Shown here: in pieces, positions 1 to 10,870 of the stretch
Numbering within the stretch: position 1 is the stretch's first letter
Layout: every line of letters starts with the position of its first letter
NCBI GenBank assembly: GCA_005784505.1
Contig: VCAZ01000014.1
Span: 775,748-839,747, forward strand
Length of the DNA: 64,000 nucleotides
Source: Bagarius yarrelli
Taxonomy: Eukaryota > Chordata > Actinopteri > Siluriformes > Sisoridae
Direction: 5' to 3'
Position numbers and translations under genes: made by a program
The notes under the pieces: generated by a model
The model's input: only the letters and a program-made list of their open reading frames with translations
Databases searched by the model: none
What the model was told of the DNA's origin: nothing

Positions 1-680
1 TGTTAGTCAGTCTGTCTGTCTCTCTTTCTGTCTAAATATCTTTGTCTTTCTTTTTCTCTCTGCCTTCCTCTGTTTTGCCGTTTTTCTTTATCTCTCTTGC
101 AGTCTTTCTCTTTTCCTCACTGTCTGTCTATCTGTCTCTTTATCTGTTGAGCTCTTTCCTTCTCCGTCTGTCTGCTTGTCATTTAATGCATGTCTTTCTC
201 TCCATCTGTCTGTCTGCCTCGCTCTCTCTCCCTCCCTCTTGTTCATTACAGAGGAATATGATAACGCTGTCTTGGAACAGCCAGTAAGACTAAAATTCTC
301 TCAGTCCCTTATTTTCACTCCTGGCTTGAATTTGTGTGTGGGATGTCCTGGATTGCCCCTCTCCCTTTTGCCCCTGGGGGTATTGTGTGTTAGTGTACAG
401 CCTGGAGGCTGTAGGCAGGTAATGGAAGCTTGGCCGTCTCAGGTTTTAACGAGAGCTGTGAGGGTATCAGGGTCCTGACAGACTAAAAGCCCCACAACAT
501 GGCAACTGAATGCCAAAACAGCCCCCTGGGGTACAGAGGAGGGGCAAGTCATTCAAAATAATGGCTGTGCATCAGTATTAGACATGTGAGCCTCGCCTTT
601 TCTTTTTTTACTTCACTGTGACCCTTCATTATACACCCTGTAGTTTATCTTCTGGTCTTTTGTCTGAGAAAACATACTCC

Positions 681-717
<37 letters not shown>

Positions 718-1479
718 TCGCTCTGTCTCTCTCGCTCTTTCTTTTCATGCATCCTGCCTATTATTACATCCCCTACCTATTTCTGCTTCCTTTTTTGTTT
801 AGCTGTCACTAAATCGTGTCCCTCACTCTCCTTTTGTCTAAATCTCTTTCTTTTCTTCTTTCTCTTTTAAATTCTCATCTCTTAATCAAGCATTTTTTTT
901 TTCCATCCTCCCATCTTTTTGTCTTATTTACCCAAACATCTCTCCTCGTAATCCGTCAGTCTTGGTAATCCCTCTGTGCAAATAGTCAAACCGGTTCTCA
1001 ATCATGGATCTATAAAGCTCTTTTGCGTGAATTCCCAGCGGTGCGTCCGTTCGTTGGCGTCTGGCTGGTGATGATGATGATGATGTTGACAGTAGAAACG
1101 CTCTCGCTCCGTCCTTGCATTCGTCACCTCTGGCACTCCGGCGTGCCGCTGATTAGATTGTGAAATATAGCTGCGGGGTGACGCTTTCCAGAACGAGTTT
1201 CCTCGTGGATGAGGAACGGAGCGGCGTGTATCATCCCAAGGCTTCTCATCGTCCTGTTTAAAAGACAGCTCAAGTGGCCTTGGCCGGTTGTAGATTTTGA
1301 TCTGGATCCATTTTTTTTTTTTTTTAGCTTCGCTGCCAGTTTGGGAGACGCAAACGCTCTGGCTAAAATACTGTCTCAGGAGCACGTGTGTGAGAGGAAC
1401 CATAAACCAGTGCAGCAAGCAATATTAATCCCAAAGCCACTTCATAAATCAGAGAGGCTTTGTGTGGCCACACGCTCTC

Positions 1480-1553
1480 CAGGAGGGGAAGGGGGGGAGA
1501 GGGACAGAGAAAGAGACAGAGAGAGAAAAACAGAGAAAGTGATGGAGAAATGC

Positions 1554-1596
<43 letters not shown>

Positions 1597-1706
1597 GCTA
1601 GGAAGTGAGAGAGAGTTAGAGAGAGGAAGAGAGAGACAGAAAGAGAGAAAGAGAAGAGAGAGACAGAGATAGAGAAAGAGGAAGAGAGACAGAGAGGAAA
1701 AGAAAA

Positions 1707-1738
<32 letters not shown>

Positions 1739-1745
1739 CAGAAGA
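1480..1745. repeat. GA-rich purine tract
   Basis: Contains (GA)n runs at 1559-1593 and 1708-1738 joined by 'gagagacagaaagagagaaa'-type sequence. Frames through it give Glu/Arg repeats only. Confidence 0.9.
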
Positions 1746-1919
1746 GAGATGCGAGGGCTGAAAGCTTGCATATTAGTCTACACTTAAGAAATGCATTTCC
1801 TTTTTAAATATACATCCACTAGAGAATGTTGTCACTTAGCCTTAATACGCGAGTGCACACGAAAAAAAATTGTTTCGACAAAGTGATTTCCAAAGTGAGA
1901 GAAAAGTAAAGAAGAAAAC

Positions 1920-2230
1920 ATGGAACTCGAGGTATCCAGGCCTGACCAATCTGCCGCCTATTTATCTTCCATGAATCATTTATTCTGTGATCGATTAAGG
2001 GTAATTGTTCACGCCAAGCAATCTGGACGCGGCCGATGAGGAATAGACGGAGAAAAAACGCGACATGAACTCATTTGCTAGTGTCTAATTAATGCAATAA
2101 ACAAATGATCGCTTCGTCCCTGACGACGCCTTAATGCTGCAGAGCTGAACATCTGGACTTCTCCAGATCTTCTCAGATAATTTTATCGCAGGAGCTAAAC
2201 AGGTGGGCACGAGATTTTCGCTAGATGACA
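1920..2230. other. Candidate conserved non-coding element
   Basis: Unique, repeat-free, GC-balanced sequence with several homeodomain-type TAATTA/ATTAAT cores and CpGs, unlike the surrounding simple sequence. Conservation is not checked. Confidence 0.35.
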
Positions 2231-3049
2231 TTTCAAGTATTACGGTACTTCAGAACCTAGCAAAAGACTGAATAAACTTCACAATCGCATCATCGACGCA
2301 GTTTGTTCCTTCTAGCATCAGCTGCATATTAGCAGCATCGCTGATCAGCAGGTGTGCTATCCACCTGAACAAATCCAAAGTTTCTTTTTAAATCTAGCTT
2401 TAGAAGGTTGCTAACTCGGCTGCCAATTCGCAAATAAAACACATCTATGCTAACTTTGGTGTGGTGAATTGGCTGTTTTTTTCTTTTATCTTGTTTATAC
2501 CTTTGAATACAGCAGGATTTTTAAACGGTACCTACCTTGAGTTAGTTCTTTATTTACCTTATTTCTATTTAAATTGTGTGAATTTGTGTCTAAAAGCAGA
2601 TTCGGGCCCTTTAATGAAAATAATGAAAATACAACAGCTGCAAAAATATGGGCTAACTAGCCAAACTAGCATGAAACGCACAATTTAATGAATTCATGTA
2701 GTACGTATGAGAGCGTTTAAATCAAATCTGGTCTAAATGCTGTTTTACTCGACTGAAAAATACAGCAGGTGCCTTTCAGCCAATCAGTGACTTGTTGTAG
2801 GAAAAATTGTGTGTAAACTCCGAAGCTTTCAGGTAAAAAAAAAAAGATTGTCAGGTGGTAAATAAACAAGTGAGGCTTCTTTGACATTTAAGAGACAGTT
2901 AAGCTCAGATGAGGAGTAGATTTTGGTAGTCAGGGATAATAAAGGGTGTAGAGTGAGAGTCACTGGTAGATCTTCCTTTGAGATCTTCCTCTCCAGAGGA
3001 TTGGGGTAACTGGTGTCATTCAGATGAACCTGTTTTTTTTTTTTGCACT

Positions 3050-3260
3050 GAAATGCAGGTGGAGTTTGCCGGAAGGCTCCGACAGGGTTATCCGAGTCAG
3101 CGTGCCTCTCCCCGGGGTAATTATTTTTACATTATTACACATGCTCATATCCCTGCTGCCTCAGCGGGGTGACAGGCAAATTTATCACAGCAGGGGTCCG
3201 CCTCGGCCTCACGAGGAGGGGGCGCGGTGACAAATGATAAAATAAAACCCGTCTCTGCTT
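3050..3260. other. Candidate conserved non-coding element
   Basis: A unique, GC-rich stretch around 'ccccggggtaattattttta' and 'cctcacgaggagggggcgcg', with many CpGs amid AT-rich intron. It has no coding frame compatible with robo2. Confidence 0.35.
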
Positions 3261-3757
3261 AAATTGTTTCTGCTAATTCTTTTTGGGGGGTGAGATTTAT
3301 GAGAGGGACCAGCCGGCTGTGAAGGGAGATGTGCACAGATATGTGTATGTGTGTGTGTGTGTGTGTGAGAGTGTGTGTGTTCCTTGTGTTATGCAGGCTA
3401 CACAAACAGGCAGCTTTTATGCCGAGATCCATCAGTCATATATCGATATTAGGGCCCTGGTTGACGCATGTGGAAATGGCGTGTGGTTGATGAACGTCGT
3501 CGCATGAAACGGCAGCGAACAAGGACAGAGCCGGGGTTTGGTGCCACAACACACACATATACAATCAGAAGCAATCAAAGAAGCCTTGAACTGTCTGCTG
3601 TCAGACACTGATTGTGGATTTGAAAATATATGGCTGGAAAAACAGTGATGCTAGGCAAGGCTACACTAGGACTGCTAGCAGAAAGTGGGTTGATAGTCAT
3701 GTATTTATGAGTTTTCTGTACAACTCACACACACACACGAAAACACCATCCACAAGC

Positions 3758-4540
3758 TATCAAGCCAGGGAGCCTTCCTGGTGCTTCCTTGAGACAAGTG
3801 AATCCAGCTTCACCGTACTGCACTACAGGGCGATATTGGCAATCAGCTCTACTTAACAGCTGATGGATTGCTCAATGATTGGCTATCATATATATGATAG
3901 ACACGGAAGAATGAGAAAATCCCTCCCACTTGGACAGACTCAAAATTGACAAGTCTTTTTGTTTTCCTGTCCTTCCCCCTTAAATCAACTCCTAAACTCA
4001 TGTCCTTTATTCCCTAACCCAAAAACCCTATCCCCAAAGCTTAAACCCTCAACCCCCTCAAAGCCCTAACCTTTTCCTCTAACCCCTAACCCATTAACAC
4101 TTACCTCCTAAGCCCTGACCCTATCCTCTATCCCCAATCCATAATAACCTATCCCATACACGCTAACCCTATCTTCCCTAACCCTATAACACCTATCCCT
4201 TATTCCTAACCCATAAACACATATACCCTTCAACCTTACCCTATGCTCAAGCCCAGTAACACCTATCCCTATGCCCTAACCCTAACCCTAAATGAATACC
4301 GTTCCCCTAAATCAATAACCCTATCCTCTACCCCTACCCCATTAACATCTATCCCCTAAACCCCTAACCCCTATCCTTGATCCCCTAACCCACTGAGACC
4401 TTTTCCCTAACCTCTATACTTTATCCTAGTCTATTCTCTTTTGTCTTCTAAATCCTATAACCATCACCTATCCCCTAACCACAACCCTCTAAATCCTGAC
4501 CACTTCCTACCCTTATATTCGAAATCCTATATCTCTAGAT
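3758..4540 (+). repeat. Left arm of inverted repeat with degenerate CCCTAA-like tract
   Basis: The first 235 bases ('tatcaagccagggagcc...' to 'ttttcctgtcc') match the reverse complement of 9300-9537 at roughly 85-90% by eye. They continue into about 550 bases of degenerate 'aaccctatcccctaaccc' units. Short irregular units of 12-25 bases rather than clean hexamers argue against a true interstitial telomere. Confidence 0.8.
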
Positions 4541-4848
4541 GGGTCTTCCACTATATGCATCTTTACTCTTTATTAAACTGACTTTTCTGTAAGTGAATCG
4601 ATTCATTTATTTTGTCTGATTGTTGCTTTAAAGAATGGGGGAAAACAAATGCTGATATAATTTCCCTATTCGGAAGCAAAGTTTTTACCATTTTGACAAT
4701 GGCACCCCAATCGCAAACTGAATAAATACAATGAAGGATAATGAAAAGCATTGCAGAAAAAAGAACGGCCAAATGAAAAGAAACCTACCTTCCATTGCTC
4801 ATCAAGCCTCCGTCAACTCTCTGGAACGTCACTGGGGTTAATAAGAGA

Positions 4849-4896
<48 letters not shown>

Positions 4897-5057
4897 TGGG
4901 AAAATGATTATAGCTAATGTTCAGAAGCTACTACAACTAAACAAACACTTTATTCATTTAGAAAGTACTCTCTACCTATTTGTGCTTTAAACCTATAATA
5001 TATAATATAAAAAATATTTACTGGCTATATTTTCAATATATACCAATTTATCAGTTT

Positions 5058-5086
5058 ATGATGTTCAGAATGTTTCTGAACATCAT
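5058..5086. repeat. 13-bp perfect inverted repeat, 3-nt spacer
   Basis: The arms 5058-5070 'atgatgttcagaa' and 5074-5086 'ttctgaacatcat' are exact reverse complements around 'tgt'. They could form a hairpin or bind a dimeric factor. No function is established. Confidence 0.7.
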
Positions 5087-5389
5087 TAGAGCTAATACAA
5101 CAAAATTAACCTTCAGATTAAGCCTTCAGAAGAAAAATCACTGTCGAGGCTACAGCGTGTGGATGAATTCAACTTTAATTTAATTTACTCCCAAAACTAC
5201 ACACACACAAAACATACAATTACTAACAGTTTGACTTTAATGATTTTTTTCCTGCCTTTTTTCAACTAAACACAAAAAAATCTTTCTTACATTCTCACCA
5301 TTTCCCCCTAATACATAATACAATAAAACGGATCAGGAAAATAACCTACAACCCAAAATTTCCACATTTATTTATTTATCTATCCATCC

Positions 5390-6400
5390 AAATCCTTACC
5401 CCCATCCCCTAATATCTAACCCTAATCTCTAAGACATAACACTGTATCCTTAGCTCTAACCTCCAACCTATACACCCTAGCCCCTTAACCACTAACTGTC
5501 AACCATTAACCCTTTCCCCCAACCCTAATTCCTATTTCCTAAACCAGAACCATTTTTACTTAGCCCCCACCCTACTATGACCCGATTCTTATACCCTAAC
5601 ACCAATTTCAATATTGTATAACCTAAACGTATCACTTGAGTCCTAACCTCTAACCCTACCCCAAATTCTTTGACCCCCATTTATTTGACCACCATTTACT
5701 CCTCCCTCATGCCCGCCCCCCCATTATTATAGCCTAAAACTACTTCCTATAATGTATTCTTTAACCCTATTTAGGTCCAAACGCCTAACCCCCATTCCAT
5801 ATGTTTTAAACCCCCTTTTAACTTTACCCTTTAAACAACGGACTATCCCTTCATTTTAATACCCTAAACCTAATTCCTATTCTGTATCCCATAACCCCGA
5901 TCCCTTAAATGCTAAACCCTAACCCCAATCCCATATCCTTTTACCCCTATTCTTTTCCCCTTACCCCTTCCTCCTATCACTCCATTATTTTAACCTAACT
6001 ACAATTCCTATACGTTATTATCTATCCCTTCATTGTTTTACCTGAACCCTGAAAAACCCTATCCTTCAAGTCCAAACCCTTAACCCCATAGAGGTTAACC
6101 CCTATATCTTTATCCTATAACCTTCTGCCTATGCCCCCATTCTTATACCCTAACTTAATTCCTATACTGTATCTGCTAACTCTATTCCTTAACCTCTAAC
6201 CTCCAACCCTATCCCTTAACCTCTAATTACATCACTAAAGCCCTCACCCTCTATCCTCAGATCTAATACCCTAACCATACCCCCTGATCCTAACCTCATC
6301 CTTTTATTGCTTAAAGTTTAGCCCAAACCCATATCTCTTAACCCCCAACTCCAATCCACCATCTCATATCTTCTAACTATTATAGCACCCAATCCTTAGT
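5390..6400 (+). repeat. Second CCCTAA-like degenerate tract
   Basis: About 1 kb of irregular C/T/A-rich units ('taaccctaatctctaagac', 'ctaaaccctaaccccaatcc'), in the same orientation as the left arm. It is separated from that arm by 850 bases of unrelated AT-rich sequence with a (GA)n run at 4853-4890. It may be the continuation of one element interrupted by an insertion. Confidence 0.75.
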
Positions 6401-7604
6401 TTAAAGGTTCCCTCTAACAATCAGGCACAGACAAAATTTGCCATTAATCTTTTCATATTATTTAACTAAACCTGGGCTTCAGAAAGCAATTCTCTGTCTT
6501 GTGGTCCATCAGTAGATCTTTGAAGCCAAGGTTACATTTAGAAGATGCCACAATTTCTTCCTCACTTAACCTGAGGGAATTGTGCTGGCTGAATCCTGGA
6601 GATTACATTAAATTTTTTTTATTGTTTTGATTAGGATGAGAACTAATCATGTGAACAAATACCTGCATGTTCTGCAGAACTGAACTTCTATTTCCAAGCC
6701 TAAATATGTGTGTTTGTGGTCTCTATCTCCACAGGGACATATTGTCAACTTTGCTGCACTTTAATTTGCTTAAATAAGGATTTAGTGCTGGAGAACCCAA
6801 GCAGAGCATTAAAATTCCTTCAGTCCGCATTTGAAGGATGACAGACGGAACATCTGCTCCAGCTTATGGTCATGCCAGACGTTCTAAAAGTCACTACTTT
6901 ACAAAAACAACAACCAAGAACAAAATAATGCAGGATCAAGTGCTATTATTTTTTTCCACACACGACAAAATGCTGAAGAAGACAGGAGCTCTACTGGTTA
7001 TAAATCAGAATTGTGGAATAAAAGGTGGTGTAAATTGTGTGTACCTGTTGGAATATTTGTTTAATCTCAAGCCACATATTTCGAATAAGTACCCAAACCT
7101 TATATCAAGATAAAACTTGTTTGAATAGGAATCTAAATTGATTTGCTGCAAGTTTTTCCCTGAATTAGTTGTGCTCACCGTTACCATGGAAACGATACAA
7201 TATAACGATAAATGTCATGAAATAACTGTCCTTCAACTTTAAGTGAAAGAGTTTTTCGGTCTCAGCACAGAAAGATGCGTGGACATTGTATGCACACACA
7301 CACAAATGGGGTAGTTAGATAGGATAGGGAAGGTTATTAGATGATAAGGATGTTGGTCACTAAATGAGGGCATGCGGTGTCTTTAGGGGTTTATTGATAT
7401 AAATATCTTAAGCAGGAAAACATAAAGGATGACTTTTTAGTTAAATAGTTAAATTTAAATGAAACGTCAGTATGTAAAACGATCAATGAAAACAGAATTA
7501 TGGACAAAAATGTCTAAATAGTAATGTCTAATTCACATTTCAAGTTTTAACCTAAACCCTAAAATCCATAACCCCCTAAGCCCCACCTCATCCCGATCCA
7601 CTAA

Positions 7605-7738
7605 CCAACAAACTACCACTGCTGGGCCACTGAGCAGGGACCTCAACCCCCTAATTGCTCAGTTGTATAAAAGAGATAAATGTAAGTCACTTTGGATAAG
7701 GACGTCTGCCAAATGCTATAAACGTAATGTAAATGTAC
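7605..7738 (+). mobile_element. Partial tRNA-derived SINE
   Basis: Carries the central 'gctgggccactgagcaggg' and tail 'ggataaggacgtctgccaaa' blocks shared by many copies in this window. The 5' tRNA-like head is truncated. Confidence 0.75.
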
Positions 7739-7967
7739 AAATGGCTAAAATTCCCTTTTTTTCAAAATACAGTACATTCTCACTTTTTGGAGTTTTGTCC
7801 CAAATCCAGCACTGTGCAGGTCACAAAACCTCCTGAAATAAAAATGACTGACAAGATGAAGCTATGAACGCCACGGGATGATGAGAAACTCGGGCTGAGA
7901 GAAGTTGAGGTAATGAATGAAAGACGGACAGAGCGGAAAAGTGACAGACGGGACAAATGAACAGTAC

Positions 7968-7994
7968 CTGCAGGGGTGAAGGTGAACGACTGAA
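7968..7994 (-). CDS. robo2: robo2 27-nt cytoplasmic microexon
   Basis: A 27-nt segment flanked by 'ttttgcag' and 'gtactg', 271 bases downstream of the transmembrane exon. It is in phase with the preceding exon: the split Val plus QSFTFTPA, leaving one base for the next exon. The peptide resembles the VPSFTFTPT stretch that follows the transmembrane region of ROBO1; many ROBO2 sequences go straight from SNYA to VTFQRG. Because 27 is a multiple of three and both junctions are phase 1, inclusion or skipping keeps the frame. It is probably an alternatively used cassette. Evidence is splice sites, phase and peptide similarity only. Confidence 0.8.
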
Positions 7995-8076
7995 CTGCAA
8001 AACAAGAAGACAGAATAGTGTGTGTTAAGAGGCTGAAAAGTGGGCATTGCCGCAGCTCACAGAGGAATGTGAGAGG

Positions 8077-8113
<37 letters not shown>

Positions 8114-8265
8114 AAACGGCCAATGTAAGATCAGGTGTTACGGGCTGGTGAATCATTTTACGCACTTGCGCAGGCTAATTCGGAAGGGCTGAAATCTGGT
8201 TTCGTTCTAAAAGTGTATCTCGTTTTGTTTTTTGTGCGTGTGTGCGTGTGTGGAATCATGTTTAC

Positions 8266-8454
8266 CGGCGTAGTTACTGAGTCCTTTCCTCTTCTTCCTT
8301 CTCCAGTAGAGCCAGATGCTAAAGCCCATTAGGATGACCCAGCACGCTCCTCCGATCCCTGCAATAAACGCCGGCTGCTTCACTACGTCCGTGATCTGCT
8401 CTGTGATGCTGTTGTTCTTGTCCCCACTCACAATTACATCTCGGAAGTCTTTAC
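8266..8454 (-). CDS. robo2: robo2 exon: juxtamembrane stalk and transmembrane helix
   Basis: A 189-nt exon with acceptor '(tg)n tag' and donor 'gtaaac', phase 1 at both ends. It encodes (G)KDFRDVIVSGDKNNSITE, then QITDVVKQPAFIAGIGGACW and VILMGFSIWLYWRRKKRKGL, ending SNYA. The hydrophobic run FIAGIGGACWVILMGFSIWL is the single membrane span, followed by the basic stop-transfer RRKKRKG. QITDVVKQPAFIAGIGGACWVILMGFSIWLYWRRKKRKGLSNYA matches ROBO2 and not ROBO1 (ISDVVKQ, IGAACWIILMVF). This is the strongest paralogue diagnostic in the window. The stalk KDFRDVIVSGDKNNS is the variable part, where metalloprotease shedding of Robo is expected. The acceptor pyrimidine tract is a (TG)n repeat. Confidence 0.97.
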
Positions 8455-8456
8455 CT

Positions 8457-8481
8457 ACACACACACACACACACACACACA
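8457..8481 (-). promoter_or_regulatory. (TG)n tract acting as acceptor region of the TM exon
   Basis: In transcript sense a (TG)n run ends 'tgtag' immediately before the exon. There is no other pyrimidine-rich tract, so U2AF binding must use this repeat. Confidence 0.75.
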
Positions 8482-8959
8482 GAGTTCAGGTTTGATCTAT
8501 GAGCTGATCTATCCCCTGGAGGACGAGGGTAAGATGGATAGTAAGGGTGACATTTGGGAAATAAGGGCATGTCACTGGTTGAATCATCAGTTATGGGTCA
8601 AACCAGTCCGGAATGTTCAGGGATTACATGAATCACGCTTTATTCTGTAAAGCGATTTATAAAAAACACAGGAATTTTGTCTAGATGTAGACTGATGGTG
8701 GCATTTGACATCAGATTATGGACAGGCATGATTAATCCATGGTGAATAATTGATCGTTAAGAATTTTGTCAATCATAATTAAATCAATTGATGCTTTTAT
8801 CAGCGTTCTAGACTGGCGGAAAATAGATGGAGTTTGGTGTTACAGAGAGAAAGTGAAAAATGGACGCTGAAAGTGGAAAAGAGATTAGAAAGCTGAGTGC
8901 AATGTAGTCCCTCCGTGTTTCTGTGATGTCCACATGCAACTATTAATGCAAATTTAACC

Positions 8960-9537
8960 GATCCCTGTGCATTAGGGGCGTAGGGGATAGGTGTAATAAT
9001 GGGGGTTTAGGGGATAGGTGTTAATGTGTTAGTGGATAAAGGATAGGGTTAGGTCTTAGGGGACAGGTGTTAATGGGTTAGGGGAGGGAGAATTGGGTTA
9101 AGTCAAAGGGGATAGGTGTTTATGGGTTAGGGGATAGAAGATAGGGTTAGGGCGTATGGGATAGGTGATTATGGGTTAGGGGATAGAGGATAGGGCTTAG
9201 GGAAAAGATGGTAATGTGTTGGTGGATAGAGGAAAGGGTTAGGGCTTAGGGGTTAAGTGTTTAGGCTTAGGGTAAAGGGGTTTTGGGTTAGGGAATAAAG
9301 GATATGAGTTTAGGGGTTGATTTTAAGGGAAAGGACAGGAAAACAAAAAACTTGTCAATTTCGAGTTCTGTCCAAGTGGGAGGTATTTTCTCATTCTTCC
9401 CTGTCTATCATATTGATGATAGCCAATCATTGAGCAATCCATTAGCTGTAAAGTAGAGCTGATTGCCAATATTGCCCTGTGATGAAGCTGGATTCACTTG
9501 TCTCAGGAAAGCACCAGGATGGCTCCCTGGCTTGATA
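8960..9537 (-). repeat. Right arm of inverted repeat with GGGTTAGGG-like tract
   Basis: 8960-9320 is a degenerate 'gggttaggggataggtg' tract. 9320-9537 is the inverted partner of 3758-3990, ending 'ggctccctggcttgata'. Homology stops at 9537 and 3758, which defines the outer edges of the pair. Confidence 0.8.
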
Positions 9538-10032
9538 CATCATGCAATTTTATCCAATCACAGAGACATTTTTCAAGCTTGACCAATCATTTTAAAGCTC
9601 CGCCCAAAATGACTATGTTACCAAACACACTTCCATTCGTTTCTAATTTTTAACATGTGCTAATACGCTAATGTGTCTTATTTACTGACAGAAAACAGTG
9701 TCTCATCTTCACCAAAGTGGCGCTATACATTTTTACACAGTGTGTATTGTGCTGCCAAAAATGTACGCATTTTATTTTATTTAGAAAAGCTGCAATTATG
9801 TCAGTAATTTAAACCCACAACAATTACACAAAAGGTCATTGGTGTTTTCTGCCACCAGAAAATAATTAGTATCAGTAAAATAATTAATCAGTAATTTTCC
9901 TGCTTATCGATTACAGACATTTAATCTAATACTCATCGCTACATTTCTTCCTGGACCACCAAAGCAAAAGGAGAGCAAATATCAACTTATCCAAATTTGT
10001 CTCTGTGACAGATGCGGAGTGTTTTGTCGTAC

Positions 10033-10204
10033 CAATGACAATAGGATGTGGTTCGCTCTTCACCCCGACTCCTGCACTGGTGCTGGCCGCCACCTCCACA
10101 CGGTACAGCAGCCCCATCTGCAGCCCGCCTACCACCACCGAGCGAATCGCAGCATCCACCGTCTTATTAACGTGAAAACGGGACTCGTTGCCCAAACACC
10201 AAAT
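10033..10204 (-). CDS. robo2: robo2 exon: second half of FN3-3
   Basis: A 172-nt exon, acceptor 'ctgttcag' and donor 'gtacga', phase 0 in and phase 1 out. It encodes IWCLGNESRFHVNKTVDAAI, then RSVVVGGLQMGLLYRVEVAA and STSAGVGVKSEPHPIVI. Two N-glycosylation sequons are visible (NES, NKT). IWCLGNE-RFH-NKTVDAAIRSV and VEVAASTSAGVGVKSEP are strongly conserved. The segment GGLQMGLLYR departs from the GGLFPGIQYR I recall in mammals. Confidence 0.96.
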
Positions 10205-10744
10205 CTGAACAGAGAAAAAAAGAAAAAACTTCATACATACACACACACACACACACTAAACAATGCTTACACAACCCTGTTATAATAGTTAATAAAAAAT
10301 CTAACTAGAAATTAAGATCTTTTCAGGACATTTTTTCAACCCTTTTTTAAACATTTTAATTAGACATTAGAATTAATTATTTTTTTTAAAACTTATTGTT
10401 AAACATTTAATTAAAACCCAATCAATAATTTTACGAAAATGTTGATATTAAAATGATCTAGGTAAATTTTGATTGATTTATATACTTTATTTAATATAAT
10501 GTTTAGTATTACAAATTTAAATTCTGACTTTATATTAAAAAAGTTAATTATTTCAAAATTTGGTTCCATCCATCCATCCATACATCCATCCATCCATCCA
10601 TCTATCCATCCATCCATTGAACTCATGAATCCTCGATCACTAACCCAACACCTGAATCACTGAGCCACCACTTGAATCTGGAGAACATCATCAACTGAAT
10701 TCTTTTTCTCGCTGTATAAATGGTAAGTGGAGCTCCGCTGGTAC
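10205..10744 (-). other. robo2: robo2 intron inside FN3-3
   Basis: A 540-bp AT-rich intron containing a (CA)n run (10238-10256) and an interrupted (CATC)n tetranucleotide array (10566-10617). Nothing else recognisable. Confidence 0.85.
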
Positions 10745-10868
10745 CTTGTACTCCTGAATGATGCCATTCTGATGTTCGGCAGGAGGCGGGTCCCAGGAAA
10801 TGCTGATGGAGGTGCTGTTCTGACTTCCCACTGTGAGAACTGTCACCTGCTGCGGAGGAGCACTCGGA

Positions 10869-10869
<1 letters not shown>
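10745..10869 (-). CDS. robo2: robo2 exon: first half of FN3-3
   Basis: A 125-nt exon that starts directly after a (CT)n microsatellite (plus-strand (GA)n, 10871-10904), which serves as the polypyrimidine tract; the donor is 'gtacca'. Phase 1 in, phase 0 out. It encodes (P)PSAPPQQVTVLTVGSQNS, then TSISISWDPPPAEHQNGIIQ and EYK. NST is a potential N-glycosylation site. SISWDPPP-EHQNGIIQEYK is the conserved B to C strand of FN3-3. The frame is confirmed by both neighbours. Confidence 0.95.

Positions 10870-10870
<1 letters not shown>

Larger units (their letters stand above)
1..7967 (-). other. robo2: robo2 intron downstream of the microexon (3' end not in window)
   Basis: No robo2 cytoplasmic exon (the expected VTFQRGDGG) could be found here, so the intron extends past position 1. 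Content: TC/TCTG-rich DNA (1-240, 640-910), a GA-rich block (1480-1745), unique GC-balanced stretches (960-1460, 1920-2230, 2950-3280), the left arm of an inverted repeat with CCCTAA-like tracts (3758-4540, 5390-6400), unique AT-rich DNA (6400-7540) and a partial SINE (7605-7738). Confidence 0.75.
8455..10032 (-). other. robo2: robo2 intron between FN3-3 and transmembrane exons
   Basis: A 1578-bp intron. It holds a (CA)n repeat at the acceptor (8457-8481), unique DNA to about 8960, the right arm of the inverted telomere-like repeat (8960-9537), then unique AT-rich DNA. No exon-like open frame lies inside it. Confidence 0.85.

Noticed and set aside
1002..1418. 138-residue minus-strand open frame as a downstream robo2 exon
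   Set aside because: Contains no ROBO2 cytoplasmic motifs (VTFQRG, PWLADSW, CC motifs), and His/Lys runs come from simple repeats.
4010..4540. True interstitial telomere
   Set aside because: Units are irregular (12-25 bases) with few exact TTAGGG hexamers, and the tract belongs to an inverted repeat with a unique flank.
9590..9720. Repeat related to 16210-16290 ('gttaccaaac.cacttc', 'gtgtcttattt')
   Set aside because: Only short shared blocks were visible; too weak to call a family without alignment.
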